From Malachius bipustulatus (Eukaryota; Arthropoda; Insecta; Coleoptera; Melyridae): a stretch of 64,000 nt of DNA. The DNA lies in the NCBI GenBank assembly GCA_910589415.1, contig OU342631.1:18848001-18912000 (forward strand). Reading direction: 5' to 3'. The notes under the pieces were generated by a model. It saw nothing but the letters and a program-made list of their open reading frames with translations. It was not told where the DNA came from and did not search any database. This document shows positions 1-26,930 of this stretch, one piece after another. Positions within the stretch are counted from its first letter, which is position 1, and every line of letters starts with the position of its first letter. Made by a program: the position numbers and the translations under genes.

Positions 1-14089
<14,089 letters not shown>

Positions 14090-14500
14090 TTTGCCAGATT
14101 TTGATCCCGACAATTTCCACTAAAATAACTCCAACCGGACAATTACTTGAAATTACAGCACCGATTTTACTGAACAATACATAATGTTAAGAATAAAGTA
14201 ATTACGAACATAATATCACAATAGAGTTATGGTATAAAACGATAGAACAAAAACCTGTCCTCAGGAGAAACACAACATGATTCGGCGCACCCTTTCCGAC
14301 TACGTAAAGTTTTTCATTTCAGTCATTTCACAAATTCACAATGAAACTGATTGCAAATGAATACAAGAAGATCTAAAAAAATTTCACCAACTGTCACTCT
14401 CAGTAGTCTCATCAGTGACTCGGTGTCAGTTTCCAACAGCTGACAAATATTTGACGCCTATAACTTATCACGAATGTCAATGTCAAATTACGAAACTGCA
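14090..14500 (-). promoter_or_regulatory. msn: msn 5' untranslated leader and probable promoter region
   Basis: Upstream of the Msn ATG the minus strand has no longer reading frame, with an in-frame stop at 14120-14122. No splice acceptor is obvious just before the ATG, so the leader is probably continuous with exon 1. No TATA box was recognised. The transcription start is not determinable here; the upper limit given is a guess. Confidence 0.35.
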
Positions 14501-14847
14501 CAATATTAGAGTCCCGTACTCGTAAATTGTAACTATACAACAGAGGATGAGTACTATTTACCACCTATTTACGTTATATGCGCAAGCGCATATAACGGCA
14601 TTGACCAAAAAATAGTCTATGTAATAATTATGTAATTTACTATTTACCCATAAATAAACCGAGATAGAGATTGATTGTAGTTAGAAAACAATCATTTATC
14701 CTCCTGCACTATGCAGATAAGCTTCACTTATTTATTTATAATAAAATTTAATAAGTTAGAAAAATTAAATCTTGAAAATGCCATATCTATCTGTTGGTTC
14801 AAAATTTATACATTGATTTAACACTTGACAGTATAATATCTTCACTA

Positions 14848-15634
14848 TACAGGGCGATTCAAAATTCAATGCAAAGATTTTAAGGGCGTATTTACCAGCC
14901 AAAAATAAGAAAATTTTTTCATATAACTGTATGTCCTAACCTAACTTGCTTCGTTTTTTAGATACCTACAGATGGTAACATTTTGAAACGAAAATCGATT
15001 TTTTATTATTACTCAAAAACCTTTCAGCCGATTTAAATAAAATTTGGTAGGCTTATTTGTCGTTATAAGGAACTTCCTTTGATGGGAATAAAATAAATTT
15101 ATTAATTCCAGTGGCGTCTCAGGGGGCTACCTACTTGAAACTTATAGGTAAAATTATGGTACGCCACTGCTCTTACGACGATTTATATTTTTTTTTAGAT
15201 TAGGCGGTCAATATTGTAACTTTCTTGCCTCCTGGCTTTACTCGTATCTGGCTTTGTTTCCAAGAAAAAAATCAAAATCTGTGCCAGGCCCTATTAAATT
15301 ATTATTATTATTATTCTAATTAGGTATACCATATAGTTTTACCTATAAGTTTCAAGTAGGTAGCCCCCTGAGACGCCACAGGAATTAATAAATTCATGTT
15401 ATTCCCATCAAAGGAAGGCCCTTATGACAACAAATAAGCCTATAAAATTTTATTTAAATCGGTGGAGAGGTTTTTGTGAAATTGATAAAAATCGATTTTT
15501 TTTTTCAAAATTTTACCCCCTGTATCCAGAAAACAAAGCAAGTTAGGACATACGATTATATGAAAAAAACTTCTTATTTTTGGCTGGTAAATACGCCCTT
15601 AAAATCTTTGCACTGAATTTTGAATCCCGCTGTA
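14848..15634. mobile_element. Foldback/TIR element, 787 bp
   Basis: The left terminus TACAGGGCGATTCAAAATTC and the right terminus GAATTTTGAATCCCGCTGTA are mirrored, and the inversion continues inwards for hundreds of bases, including CAGGGGGCTACCTACTTGAA mirrored as TTCAAGTAGGTAGCCCCCTG. There is no transposase; the arms differ by small indels. Confidence 0.85.
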
Positions 15635-15636
15635 TA

Positions 15637-16371
15637 CACCGTGTTTAATATTAAGTCGGCACTATTGATAACTTCGTTATTATTTAAGCTAGAGAGTCGA
15701 TTAAATTAGCAAACTAGTAGTACTTTTTCTCCTGAATAAAATGGCGAAAGCAGAAAAACAATTGAACATCGCGTTTTCGAGATATTTAAAAAAATGTAAA
15801 TTTTTTAATGGAACATCCTGTATATTTTTAGATGGATCGGTTGCAATTTTTTTTTAAAGGAAAAAGTCTTTATGCACTATGATCTTAAAATAATAAATTC
15901 ATTAATTATTCATCATTTTATTACTCCCAAAATAAGTAGGCTGCGACAATTATTGTAATTTAGTATACTTACGTAATGTAAGGTAAAAAAATTATGTCGT
16001 CCTCAATGGTGTATTTTTCAATAAAAAAATACACTAAAAATAAGAGTTGTTACCTTGAAAAGGATTTAATTTTACATAAACAAATAACAGAACTTGTTTG
16101 TGTTGTAAAATTTTATTATTTTAGGATCATAGTGCATAGACTTTTTCCTTTAAAAAAAAATTGCGACCGATCCATCCAAAAATACACAGGGTGTTCCATT
16201 AAAAAATTTATATTTTTTTTAAATATCTCGAAAACGCGATGTTCAATTGTTTTTCTGTTTTCGCCATTTTATTCAGGAGAAAAAGTACTACTAGTTTGCT
16301 AATTTAACCAACTTTCTAGCCTAAATAATAACAAAGTTAGCAATAGTGCCGACTTAATATAAAACATGGTG
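15637..16371. mobile_element. Foldback element, 735 bp
   Basis: The left end CACCGTGTTTAATATTAAGT is mirrored on the right (ACTTAATATAAAACATGGTG). Inner blocks such as TCTCCTGAATAAAATGGCGA and GGATCGGTTGCAATTTTTTT are also mirrored. It starts three bases after the preceding element. ORFs inside it are by-products of the arms. Confidence 0.85.
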
Positions 16372-16839
16372 ATTATTTGAAAATTAGATAAAGGCAAGCG
16401 GTGTGTCGCAAATAAAAGGTATGATCCTTTTTTGTTAAACTCAATATATTTCGATCTTAATTTAGATCTTCATCAGGAGAAAACAAAAGATCAAAATAAA
16501 ATTAACATCTTTAAAATTTTAAAAATCTTCATAAAGGTAATGTTAATAAAGTTCAAATTTTTGTGTTGTAAATTTATGCCAAAAAACCATTTAATATTTA
16601 TAAATATCAACATTTTTATTAAATGGTTTTTTGGCATAAATTTACAACACAAAAATTTGAACTTATTAACATTACCTTTATGAAGATTTTTAAGATTTTA
16701 AAGATGCTAATTTTATTTTGATCTTTTGTTTTCTCCTGATGAAGATCTAAATTAAAATCGAAATATATTAGTTTAACAAAAAAGGATCATACCTTTTATT
16801 TGCGACATACCGCTTGCCTTTATCTAATTTTCAAATAAT
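16372..16839. mobile_element. Near-perfect palindromic element, 468 bp
   Basis: The two halves, centred near 16606, are almost identical inverted copies, starting ATTATTTGAAAATTAGATAA and ending with its mirror CAAATAAT. The low divergence suggests a younger insertion than its neighbours. It adjoins the previous element without spacer. Confidence 0.87.
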
Positions 16840-17815
16840 TAAAAATAACGGTGGTTTACTACATTCATAATTTAAAACATGGTGTATATGAGGGCTTAAG
16901 AAGCGATAGTCCTATACGATATAAATGTCGATCTAATAAGTGATAATAGTTTGTTGTTGTTTTCCTATCCAATCCCCGATCAACCAATACAATCACAAAA
17001 CTACTTGAATTGTCATTTCAATATTATGAGAGAGGGTTCTACTGCTTAATCCTTTAATCTATAATCTGACGACTACCACTCTTTGTTAGCACAAGCCAAT
17101 TAATTACCACTATTGGTACCGATATTATTCAATTCATTGGCATAAGCTGACACTCCGGGTGATGTAAAATCATTTTACGCATTCTACGGACTTGTGGAAT
17201 TAATTTTTAAGAAAGCGTTATGTGTCAGCTTATGAAGCTATCCATAATCAAGATTCCATTATCATAAATCATTAGTTAGGGTCTCCTCTCAATTCACTTT
17301 AAAAAATGACAACACGCACACAGGCACACTCATACTTGGTTGTTTGTGAAAAGTTGAACATCCTTTAAAAGTCTTTCAATGTCAAATATCTTGATCAATG
17401 TCACTTTTAATCTTTTATTTTATACCTTGCCACATGGATGACTGACACTGTTTATAACCATTCAGTTACTAATAAGAATTCAAACCAATAAAATATTTTT
17501 CATGCTTATCCTGGCTTCCAGGAAGCATGTAAATATTGTGAGATAAATTTGGCAAGCCTTTGCTATCCAAATTTTGAATGTTTTCAAGGGATAATAAGGG
17601 AAATGTCGGTATCCTTATCAGAATAGTGAAAAATGCTGACAGTAGACTAGTTTCGTCATTGCTAACTTAAGTGTCTCTTCTCAGGAAAACCAATACAATA
17701 TTAAAATATCCTTATTGATTGAATAATTGATAGGGAGAGTTCACTTGTTGCAAAAGGTCCCACATAAGATATTTTTTCTACTCCCAACTTTTAATATGCA
17801 TATTAAATATGAATC

Positions 17816-17868
17816 ACCAGTGCTTTAATGGGTCTCATTAAGATACAAATTTTCATTAAAGCACTGGT
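17816..17868. repeat. Small hairpin, 15-bp perfect arms
   Basis: ACCAGTGCTTTAATG at 17816-17830 is the exact inverted copy of CATTAAAGCACTGGT at 17854-17868. It could be a tiny MITE relic or a stem-loop. Confidence 0.7.
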
Positions 17869-18538
17869 CAAGCTATCCAATGGCAGAGGAGCATTTGCAA
17901 TCGAATCGGTTCCTTTTCGCTCACGATCGGGTCGGCAAGCCAACCGAAGCCACAGAGTTGTCATACTGACGACAAAAATTGCCTTGTGATATAAGTTCTG
18001 TATTTCTGAAAAAAATTCTGAACGTTTATTTAATTTAGAACATAAGTAACATTCAAAGAAAAATTATCAAGATTTTATGTTACCTTAATTAATTTGATAA
18101 GTAGGTATATCGTGTAAAAGATGGGAAGATAAAGTATTATATCATTCGTAGCGCTCCGTGATATAGTATTCAAAGCGGCAACGCTGCGACCCGCGTTGCG
18201 CAGTGTCATACAATATCGTAATTAATGGCTGTCAGTTATTAAAATTATTAATTAATCTCAAAATCGAAGCGTAAAATTCGGAATTCGAACTTTGCATAAT
18301 AAAAATTACGCAGTAGTGAGTAGTGCCCTTTAAACTTGATACTAAAACATGTCTCAGCAGAATAATCTTAGCAACGAAGAGAGAATTTGGTACCTAATAT
18401 GCGTAAGCAAATAGCAACCTATCTTACCCTCAATGATCCGCAATTGTACATGGGTCATTGTTAAAATATATAATTTTTTAATCTTTTCTATGAAATAAAA
18501 AAGGGTCGTAGAAAAAATAGTGTATGGAACTCGCAGAT

Positions 18539-18627
18539 AATGGCTATTAATACGCTCTTATGATGGTTAAGACACTCGCCTACGGCTCGTATCTTAACCA
18601 TCATACTCGCGTATTAATAGCCTTCAT
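18539..18627. repeat. Imperfect palindrome, ~90 bp
   Basis: AATGGCTATTAATACG and TATGATGGTTAAGA are mirrored by TCTTAACCATCATA and CGTATTAATAGCC, with CG-rich loop sequence. It is probably a short MITE remnant. Confidence 0.65.
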
Positions 18628-21600
18628 TATAAGCTCGTTGCATAATATACTATTATTTTGCAATAAATGACCGAGTAATAATAATTATTGAACTTCAATG
18701 ATGATCAAATAATAATCCATCATCCCATGCTCCCATCAGATTTTACTGATGAGTTCAAGAACTCGCCCATAATATCGCAGGGGTGACAAAATGTATTCCA
18801 CAATGTTTAAATGCTTGCCCGTAAATTTGGAGGCAGAGTAATTTTAAATCATAATTAAGTAAAATGGGAAATTAAAATTCTTATTAGTCAAGTAATAATT
18901 ATTTTAAAAGCAAAATAAATCTTCGTAAAAGGCAGCTAATATTTTATTCTACAAAAGAGGCATTTACAATAATATAAAATTACTAACGAAATGGCAAAAT
19001 AAAACAAGATAATAGTTTATTACTTAATTAAAACAAAAAGACTAGGCATTAGTTTTTAATAATAATTAATTATTAATTAATGTAGATATTATACAGAACA
19101 AAATGCTGTGTTGTTAATGAGCAATATCCCTCACATTTATTCAATCTTGTGCACAGTTCATTTATTGTCTATATCTTTTGAAAATTTGCACAATCCTTTT
19201 AAAATATTGCTAATAGTGATATGTTTTATTTCATCTCACTCATCATCAAGGGGAATATCCAATATAAAATAATTCAATTGATTTGTGCATGAAATTTGGG
19301 GATTTTTATTTTATTTTTTTAATTACTCAAATACATATAAAGGAATTAAGATTTTATAAAAAGTGGTGAATAAGCAGCATTTTAAAGACTGAAATAATAA
19401 AATTCACAATTTGTAAAATCTGTAGTTTCTGAACAGTAGAATTTACAATCACAATCACAATCAATAATCATAAAACAGTAGTTAAAAAAAGCTGAATTCT
19501 GTATAAAAAAAAAAAACAAGTAAAAAAGTCATTAAAATATTCTACACTGGCCAAAATGTGTAATTTATATATTACTAATTACATATATTATATTTAACAG
19601 ATTTAGTAAATATAAAATCGATACCTAATTTTAAAGTAATTAAATAATTAATAATAAGAGCAATCACAGACAATTCTCAAAAATAATTTAAAAAATACAA
19701 ATATAATAGAAATTCTAAAATTATTATCTACAGATTGTATGTATCGTATGTACGTAGGTTGTTTTATTTTTCAATAATATGAATAATGCTCTTTATCAGG
19801 GATGAAACAATCAATTTAAAACTTAAAAGCTTCCACCAGCTGGAGCAATTCCCTTTTAATAAAAAAAGGAAACGCTTAGATAAATATTGTTTTTCGGGAG
19901 TATATGTTTTATATAATACAAATACAAATATGATATTCCTAGTTCAACTAGACTCACTCAATTAAAAATGGACAAAAAAGATCTGTACAAGCAGTAATTA
20001 ATAGGATTATATACCCATTAATTATACAGATATTTTTGTATTCTGTCTCTTAGTTACTTCACTATTATGCACTTTAAACTGGGAGTATCACTATCGCCAC
20101 TAAAGGGAGGAATAATAAAACATTTATTTCTTTCTTATTATAGTTGATTTGTATTCTTCCACATTCTTTCAGTTCGCACAATACAACCATTCTCAGGAGA
20201 TGTTACATTTTATTTATTTTTTATTCCTATAATTATTGATAGTAGGTAAATAATTATAGGCAAGTAATTTAATAAAAATGGGTAGCACTGGCAAAACAAT
20301 TTTTTAAAGCTCTTAAAGATGGTCATATAGATTAAAACTGGCAGAAAAATTAAACCAAACTAAATAAGAGAGTGTTTTATTATACTGACATATTAATAAA
20401 TCAGAGGGCAAATACTAAGAGACAAAATCACCAGGAATTAGTATTTTAATTTCTAAATAAAAAGTCTTATTAAGAAGGATAAATAAAATAATAAAAAAAC
20501 AAATCCTAAACATCTACAAACAGTCTCATCAAGTTTACTAACAATCATCTATATGTACAATAGTCGTAAACTGGGGTCATCTAAACATTCTGTTAATTTA
20601 CACTTAGATAATACATTAGAACCAGCTCATAGTATAAATTACATATACAATAAATATTTTCATTCACAACAGCCAATTAAAAGAAATGTTAACAACAGTT
20701 ATATCATGGTCACAAGGGTTTCTTGGTGGGAGGTATTTTCTTCATTAAAAAGCGATTTTTCTTTGCCAAAGTAATTGCTCCCTTATTTGCATGAAGAGGT
20801 CTTTTACTGGGATACAAGAGAAGAAAAGCATGAATTATTTTTTTACAAAAAAATTTACACCTTATTTATTACTTCTTAAAAACAGCCTTAAAATCTCAAA
20901 AATTGCAAAAGATAAAGATTGTCAATTAGGAGGGTAATTTAATATGGTCAAGGATTTTTATATTATTCTAATTAGACTGAATTGCAAAACCGATATATAT
21001 GGCACCAACAATTATTATTAATAAACTAATAAAATATTTTTATATTTTGAACCAATCACAAATTATTGATTTTTTACTACCTATTTATTTACCTACCTAA
21101 ATATGAAAAAATAATGATGGCAAAAAGTAGAGGTGGAGGTGATTCATGAGTACATTACAAAAATAAAATTCGAGATCCCACTGTTAAAAAACTATTGCTA
21201 AAGTCTCTGCCATGGAAATTTGAAAAATATTTCAACAGTGGTCTTGAAAGGAAACTATCATTCATTATCCTACTTCTACTTCATTGGACATTTTAAAAAT
21301 ATCAGAGGTGTACGAAAATTACATAAAATTCCTACATTAAAATAATGTATAGCACACCATTAATACTGGATTTTATTGACACTAACATCACTGGAACATT
21401 AAAAAAAATTTATCAGGGGTGGACTAAAAATAATGATAACTATGATACCAACTCAACAACTTAAGTTGTTATTCTTAATTTTTTTTACACAAATTATGGA
21501 AAAATCAATTTATTTCTTTCCTATGCTGATCCCACTCCGCTGAAAAATTATAATTTAATTTATTGGCAGAGGGGCAAAAGGAAAAAAATACCAAAAAGAA

Positions 21601-22404
21601 TTGGGGAAAACAATTGAACATAGAAATGGAGAAACAAATCAGGAAAAATTAATTTGCAAAAAGAAACTAGTTTTTCTGATTAATTGAGTCAACTTCTACG
21701 GCACTGGGAAATAATCAAGTGAGTAAAGAGAAACAGAGAAAACTGTCACTGTGTTTTTATAAATCTTGACCTAAGTTGGTTAATAAAAATTTAGTCCACT
21801 TATAGAAATTTTTCATTATACTCCTATGCCACTGTAATTCTTTATTTGATAAGAGCCTTACTGGTTTAAATGCACCCATTTTTTTTTTAGAATTATTTCT
21901 CTGTCAGTAGGTTGTTACACTTTTTTTATTTCTAGTTTAATTTATGACTTAACCACTTCTACTACTAACATATCACTGTAAAAAAAAATCAGTGAGAGGC
22001 TGGAATAAAAAATACCAAACAAAAAAAAGTAAGCTACTTTGTTAAAAATAGAAGATAAAAATGTTTTTAAAATATTGGTAACAGTTGAGGAGACAGTCCA
22101 CTTCTACCTCACTGGGAATTAGGTTTACCAGTTGTGTCCCTTACCAAATAAAATTATTCTTTCAATGACCTGATAGTTTCAAGTAGGTACTCACGAATCA
22201 CCACTCACCACTACCAATCCACATAATTTTTAATAGCGCACGCGTCTAATTACCAGGACCCTGACATAACTGAAACAATTTCCACACCTTCCCAGGTGCC
22301 AACATTATTCAACAACATGATGGAAAACACTTTCCGACTTTCCACTGCGACAGTCAGTAATAATAATAATTAATAATTTAAAAAAGTCTCTGTTATTAAA
22401 CGTT

Positions 22405-22577
22405 TCAATAAAATATCCTAGCGAGGGGCAGTATGAGGAAGACGAGCAGCGTCGTGGAAATGGTGGCCCCGGCCGAGGCGTCCTTACCCTCGGTCTTGGG
22501 AGTCGTCTTCGTCTCGTCCAAGTAGGGGTGGGTGTTTTCGGTGCCGGTGACGCTGATACCGTCCCCGCCTGCCGTTC
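22405..22577 (-). CDS. dally: dally terminal exon (GPI-anchor signal and stop)
   Basis: 173 nt. After TAGGDGISVTGTENTHPYL comes a Lys/Thr linker, small residues DASAGA (possible cleavage/anchor site), then the hydrophobic tail TISTTLLVFLILPLARIFY and TGA at 22405-22407. The tail matches a GPI-attachment signal. Confidence 0.9.
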
Positions 22578-25500
22578 CTTTAATAATAAAAAAATATCCT
22601 CAGTTATTTGTCATAATATTCTAATGATCCAACATAATACAATATTTCTGGTAGACAAAATCTATTTCGTAATGTTTTGGATGCAGAATTTTTTTGCAGT
22701 ACTTATGGCAGTGCATTCATAAAAAATTGTAAACACTGCGCTGCTAAATTAATTAAAATTAGAATGTTAGATAATTGAAAACTTATAGTTTAGAAAAATT
22801 AAAAAAGTATAAACGCAAAAATTATAGAAGAAAAAAAGAGGAAAAAGCTGCTGCTTGCAAATTATTTCAAACTTGAAAATAATATTGGCTTACTATAGGA
22901 ATTATTAAAGCAGTGTTAAATTTATCATGGAAAATGTAACCGGATTATAAATAAGGGAAAAGTACACTCCCAGTTGTTAAAAAACAACCATCCAGTCGTT
23001 CTAAATCCAAGAAAGTTTGCGATATTTACTGTTAAGACCATCAGATACATAAAATGAAAAAAATCTGACAAAAAAATTGTTATTTCAGAAAACTTGATAA
23101 AGTACAAATAAGAGCGTAAAATAAACTTACGAGTGGCTTCAATTTCCGAATCTCCAGAACCCGAACCCCTCGTGTACTCCTCGTCTTCGTCGTAGGGTCC
23201 TGCACCGGATCCCGAACCATCCACGCCGTCCCTCTGCATGTAATCGATATCTGAATCGGACGAGCTGCCCAAAGACGTTACGACAAACTGGAAAGTTCAT
23301 AAAATTCATTAAAATTCTTACAAGAAAATGAGAGTATAAACCTATTAATTTTGGACGGCAGCCGAGCAGATCGAATTAAGTCTAGTTTACACTGGACCCG
23401 CTCTTGGAAGCGAACCCTAATGAAAATGAAAAACCTGCGAAAGCGGCTCTCCTGATTTTTTTTAGGAAGCCTTCTTATTGTCTCGACTGTTGGTTTTGAA
23501 AAACTGAAGCTGACAAGACAAAAAGAAGACTTATGGGTCTTCATTCTTATAATTTAGCAGTGGATATGAAGGAATATTTTTTTATTAGAAGTCCTTATTT
23601 AATTATAACTTCGATTTGAAAAATTAACAATAATAGACATTCAACTCGTTTACTAAAAAAAATAATTGAAATTATCCACTATGACTAGTAGATAGCTCAC
23701 TATAACATGATGTAATATTGCCATAACTGTCAACAAAGTTTATCTGTTTCCTCAATAGCTGCTCCAAACGGGATGAAATAAATAAAAATGGGAAATGCTG
23801 AAAAACTTACTTGATGCACTTGACGTAGCTTGTCGGCCAGATCTGCGATGTGCGGATCTCCGTTTTGCAGGTTCGGATTCGCTTTAACTTCCGGATTGTA
23901 TTTCTGGCTGTCCAGACTCATGTCTGCCACTGTTTTGGTATACCTGAGGAAGAAGAGGTGAATTTAAATCATAATGGTCTCTTTTATCCCGGAACGTTTC
24001 AAAACAGAGAGAATAGAGAACAAACATCATAAACAGTACACACAGTTTGAGAGAGGATCGCGATTTGTCTTAGTCAGTCCAGTGGATATGAATTATCTGA
24101 CTCGCCCTCTCGGCGGTTTTTACTTTTTAGACGTTTCGGTTCCCGAACTGGGATCAAATATTTCTGAATTTCAGATCCGGCAGATGCTTGAATTGTAAAT
24201 GAAACCAATGTAAATGAAAAGCGCCAGTTGACATGCCTGATATTGGGCGTAGGGCAGGCGAGGTTCTTGAATTAGTAAGCAACGAGACCTGTCACTATGT
24301 CTCCCTAATTAACATGGGTTTAGGCTAGAAATCAATGTCCGTCTATTTATGGACTTTACTCGCCTTAAAACAATGGACGGACGTTTTGGCACTGACGAGT
24401 ATTATTATCCGGGCAAAATTTAATTTCTCCCCGGAGAATTGCGTAGGTAGGTATATACTTCTCCGAGCGTATAGCTCCAAAAAGCACTCGAATTTCTAGC
24501 GTGGAGATAATAATTCCTGCGACATGAAAACATTGCCGCAGGGAAACTATATCGCCATAATGTAATACGTAAGAAGAATTTCAGCTCGAGAAGGAAAAAC
24601 GTGGGCGTTGTTTGGCATTTTCATTTCAACCCCTATCGATTCCGTGCTTTTGTCTAGTCACGTCACTAAAAGAGGAAAACGGAAAAAAGGTCAGAACCCT
24701 CATCACTTACAATCCATTCACCCCTCTAAATGCACAACCATTCATGAACTCTGACTCTGCGTTTCTCATTGTCTATTCTCGTTGCACTCCATCATTGTGT
24801 CTGAAAAACTGCACCTGTTACCTTTCCCGTTTTGGAGAAACAAGAATTTATTCCCTTCCATCTAACAAATCAACTTAGAAACCGCGTACCTATACTTTAC
24901 TCGGAAACACAAGGTGCTGGCGATGCAGTATTCGAAGATACAATAAAAATATCATATAAATGGTCTAAGCAATGATTAATGATTAAATTGGAACTGGAAA
25001 AACAATCGGTTGGGGTATAGAATTCGATAATAAACCACCAACCCGGAGTGTAGTGTCTTTATCTTTCGTTACTTTACTTTTTCGCAGTTAAATCATAGTT
25101 CAGCTCAGGTCATAGATATTAGATTATGTATATACAATAGTCTGGGAGAGGGAGACGGGCTGATAGTGTCACTGACTCCATCCAGTCCACATATTTTATT
25201 AGCTGTTCCTCTTGTTGGACGGTTCAGTAAACGTTTTTAAATAAAAAAAAAATATTTTTTGAGCCTTGTTCTGAAATTATGCCACCGGATTTAAAAAAAA
25301 TAATAATATAAGTAGGAATTACCGTTTTACACACTGAAATTGTGTATAATGTTAAATCTCGTTTTGCTAACTTTAGACCATTATAAAGAAATAGAAGGAG
25401 TAAGTCGAAAAACCGCTGGACACCAAATTTGCGATATTTTTCTTTTTTTGTGTATGTTTCAGCTCTGATGATGATTTTCAAGGTCAAAAACACGTCGAGA

Positions 25501-26930
25501 TCCTGATAATCATAATACATATACAGTGGAGTCTCACTAATCCGGTACGCTAAGTGGCACTCTACGCCCGCCTATCTTCTTAAGTAAGCCAATTTTACTT
25601 AAGTTAAGTAAGATAGTTTTGTCATGAAGAAATACGTAGTCGATATGTAACTACATTGCATACCTACATACTCTTCCTATATGTATCCATACCAATTTAA
25701 TGCTTCATTTTATTAACGTTAAATTTCACTACATCATAATTATAATCCAGTAGTCCGAATATTCTAGTAATCCGGCACCCCTAGTACTTAATAAAGTCGC
25801 ATTAGTGAGACTCTACCTGTACATTATAAAATTATAGTACCTACTTCCAGATCCGTCGATATAGACCAGTTCGGCATATTTATTGCAAGAGGGTCGATTT
25901 TCGTCGAATTTTCCAATTAGGTACATAAAAACACCAAACACACCCCTTAGAAAAAATTTCACAAAAAAAGGTTTCGTCGATCATTCTGAACATTTCTTTT
26001 AAAAGGGAAATCGACTACGAGGATTTCAGAAATTAAATCAGTTCTTTTATAGAATTTGGGGTATTTTGAAATCAGAATTTGAAAGTATTCTAATTGGAAA
26101 TAGCAATACGATAGAACAATATCAGATCAGTGGCGGCTCGTGGATTGCAAATAAGTTGGTGAAGTGTAGTTAGGGTCAGGACAATAATGTCTGGTCAGCG
26201 CGACATTTTTTTAAGGTGCGGTTATAGACAAAGTCCGGTCAGCTCTAAAATTCGATTTTTGAAAAGTCCGGTTAGCTCGATTCTTTTTTTTTTTTGCTAT
26301 GTGCGGTTAGACAAACTCAGGTCAGCTCTAAAATTCCACTTTTGCAAAATCCAGTCATCTCGATTCTTTTTTAATAAATAAAAATTGAGCTGAACGGACC
26401 TAGTCAGATCTTGTCAAACCAGATCTTTCCAAAACAAATACAAAAAAAAATACTAAAACGAATACAAATATAGTAATAAAATATTTTTTTTGTAACTCGG
26501 GTCATTTTGCGGGACCTTGATCGATCGTTCACATCACAAGATCAAGCATTCATTCACAATACAGACACACTCGCTACAAGAGATGACGCATTTCAAAAAC
26601 TGGTAAAAAAAATTTTTCTCCAAACAAGAAAACCAATTTCACAAAAAGCAGTACTCACTCAGCAATTCTTTGGCCGTTCCAGCAGTGCTTCCCCTTTGGT
26701 TCGGTGGAGCTCTCGTCGTGGCAAAGGGTGTCGGCCAGGTTGCCGTAGAAGCCCTTGGACTTGGAGAGCGAGCCCAAGAGTTGCATCAGCTGCGACTCGG
26801 GCAGACTCGAGAACAGCCGAGGGCTCGTCTGGCGGGGCTTCCCGGCGCCCATCGTGGTATAAGAACTGGGTTCGGTCAGTCGGGGGTCCTCTATCTGGGT
26901 GAACTTGGCGATACCACAGTAACGTTTCAC
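22405..26930 (-). CDS. dally: dally (glypican heparan sulfate proteoglycan), last four exons; N-terminus not found
   Basis: Glypicans are GPI-anchored proteoglycans whose heparan sulfate chains bind Wnt, BMP and Hh ligands at the cell surface. Exons 26930-26659, 23943-23811, 23287-23131 and 22577-22405 join in one frame (phases match) to give 244 residues and a stop. Seen: conserved Cys at local residues 5, 70 and 83, CWNG at 83-86, DSQKYNPEV near 102-110, Ser-Gly pairs at 160-163 and 177-180 with acidic flanks, and a hydrophobic C-terminus. DSQxYNPEV and SKSKGFY fit Dally better than Dally-like. The missing N-terminal core, roughly 350 residues in the family, would lie at higher coordinates. 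Confidence 0.92.
22578..23130. other. dally last intron
   Basis: 553 bp of AT-rich sequence between exons with matching phase; nothing else is seen. Confidence 0.8.
23131..23287 (-). CDS. dally: dally exon (glycosaminoglycan attachment region)
   Basis: 157 nt starting FVVTSLGSSSDSDIDY, then DGSGSGAGPYDEDEEY and TRGSGSGDSEIEAT. Two SGSG clusters beside acidic runs are classic heparan sulfate acceptor sites. Acceptor TTTCCAG, donor GTAAGT. Confidence 0.93.
23288..23810. other. dally intron
   Basis: 523 bp between the YNPEV exon and the Ser-Gly exon. It contains only chance ORFs. Confidence 0.8.
23811..23943 (-). CDS. dally: dally exon (YTKT...YNPEV)
   Basis: 133 nt, completing a Glu codon, then YTKTVADMSLDSQKYNPEVK, a short polar stretch and DLADKLRQVHQ. 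Acceptor CTTCCTCAG, donor GTAAGT. This is the last conserved block of the glypican core before the glycosaminoglycan region. Confidence 0.92.
25522..25821. mobile_element. pogo/Tigger-like MITE, 300 bp
   Basis: The left end CAGTGGAGTCTCACTAATCC is mirrored by the right end, whose inverted reading is CAGGTAGAGTCTCACTAATG. TA flanks both ends. This terminal word with TA duplication is usual for pogo/Tigger-type elements. No transposase is present. Confidence 0.78.
26216..26385. repeat. Two diverged tandem copies of an 85-bp unit
   Basis: The unit starting GTGCGGTTA and containing GGTCAGCTCTAAAATTC occurs at 26216 and 26301, ending in a T-rich run after CTCGATTC. The spacing is 85 bp, with scattered changes. 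Confidence 0.75.
26659..26930 (-). CDS. dally: dally exon (C-terminal part of the glypican core)
   Basis: 272 nt starting VKRYCGIAKFTQIEDPRLTE, containing LFSSLPESQLMQLLGSLSKS and KGFYGNLADTLCHDE, and ending KHCWNGQRIAE. Acceptor CATTCCAG, donor GTGAGTAC. Cysteines at 5, 70 and 83 fit the family disulfide pattern. Confidence 0.92.

Larger units (their letters stand above)
14501..22404. other. Intergenic region between msn and dally
   Basis: There is no coding sequence. 14848-16839 is occupied by three adjoining inverted-repeat elements, and small palindromes lie at 17816-17868 and 18539-18627. From about 18.9 to 22.4 kb the DNA is AT-rich and free of clear transposon ends; part of it is probably the dally 3' UTR. 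A TTTATT at 21841-21846 reads AATAAA on the minus strand about 560 nt past the dally stop, but such words are common here. Confidence 0.6.
23944..26658. other. dally intron with a pogo-like MITE and a short tandem repeat
   Basis: 2.7 kb with matching split-codon phase at both ends. It holds the TIR element at 25522-25821 and the 85-bp duplication at 26216-26385. The ORFs in it lack recognisable similarity. Confidence 0.8.

Noticed and set aside
15994..16683. Plus-strand ORFs of 102 and 83 codons
   Set aside because: They lie in the arms of foldback elements and consist of Phe/Lys/Ile-rich translation of AT-rich palindromes.
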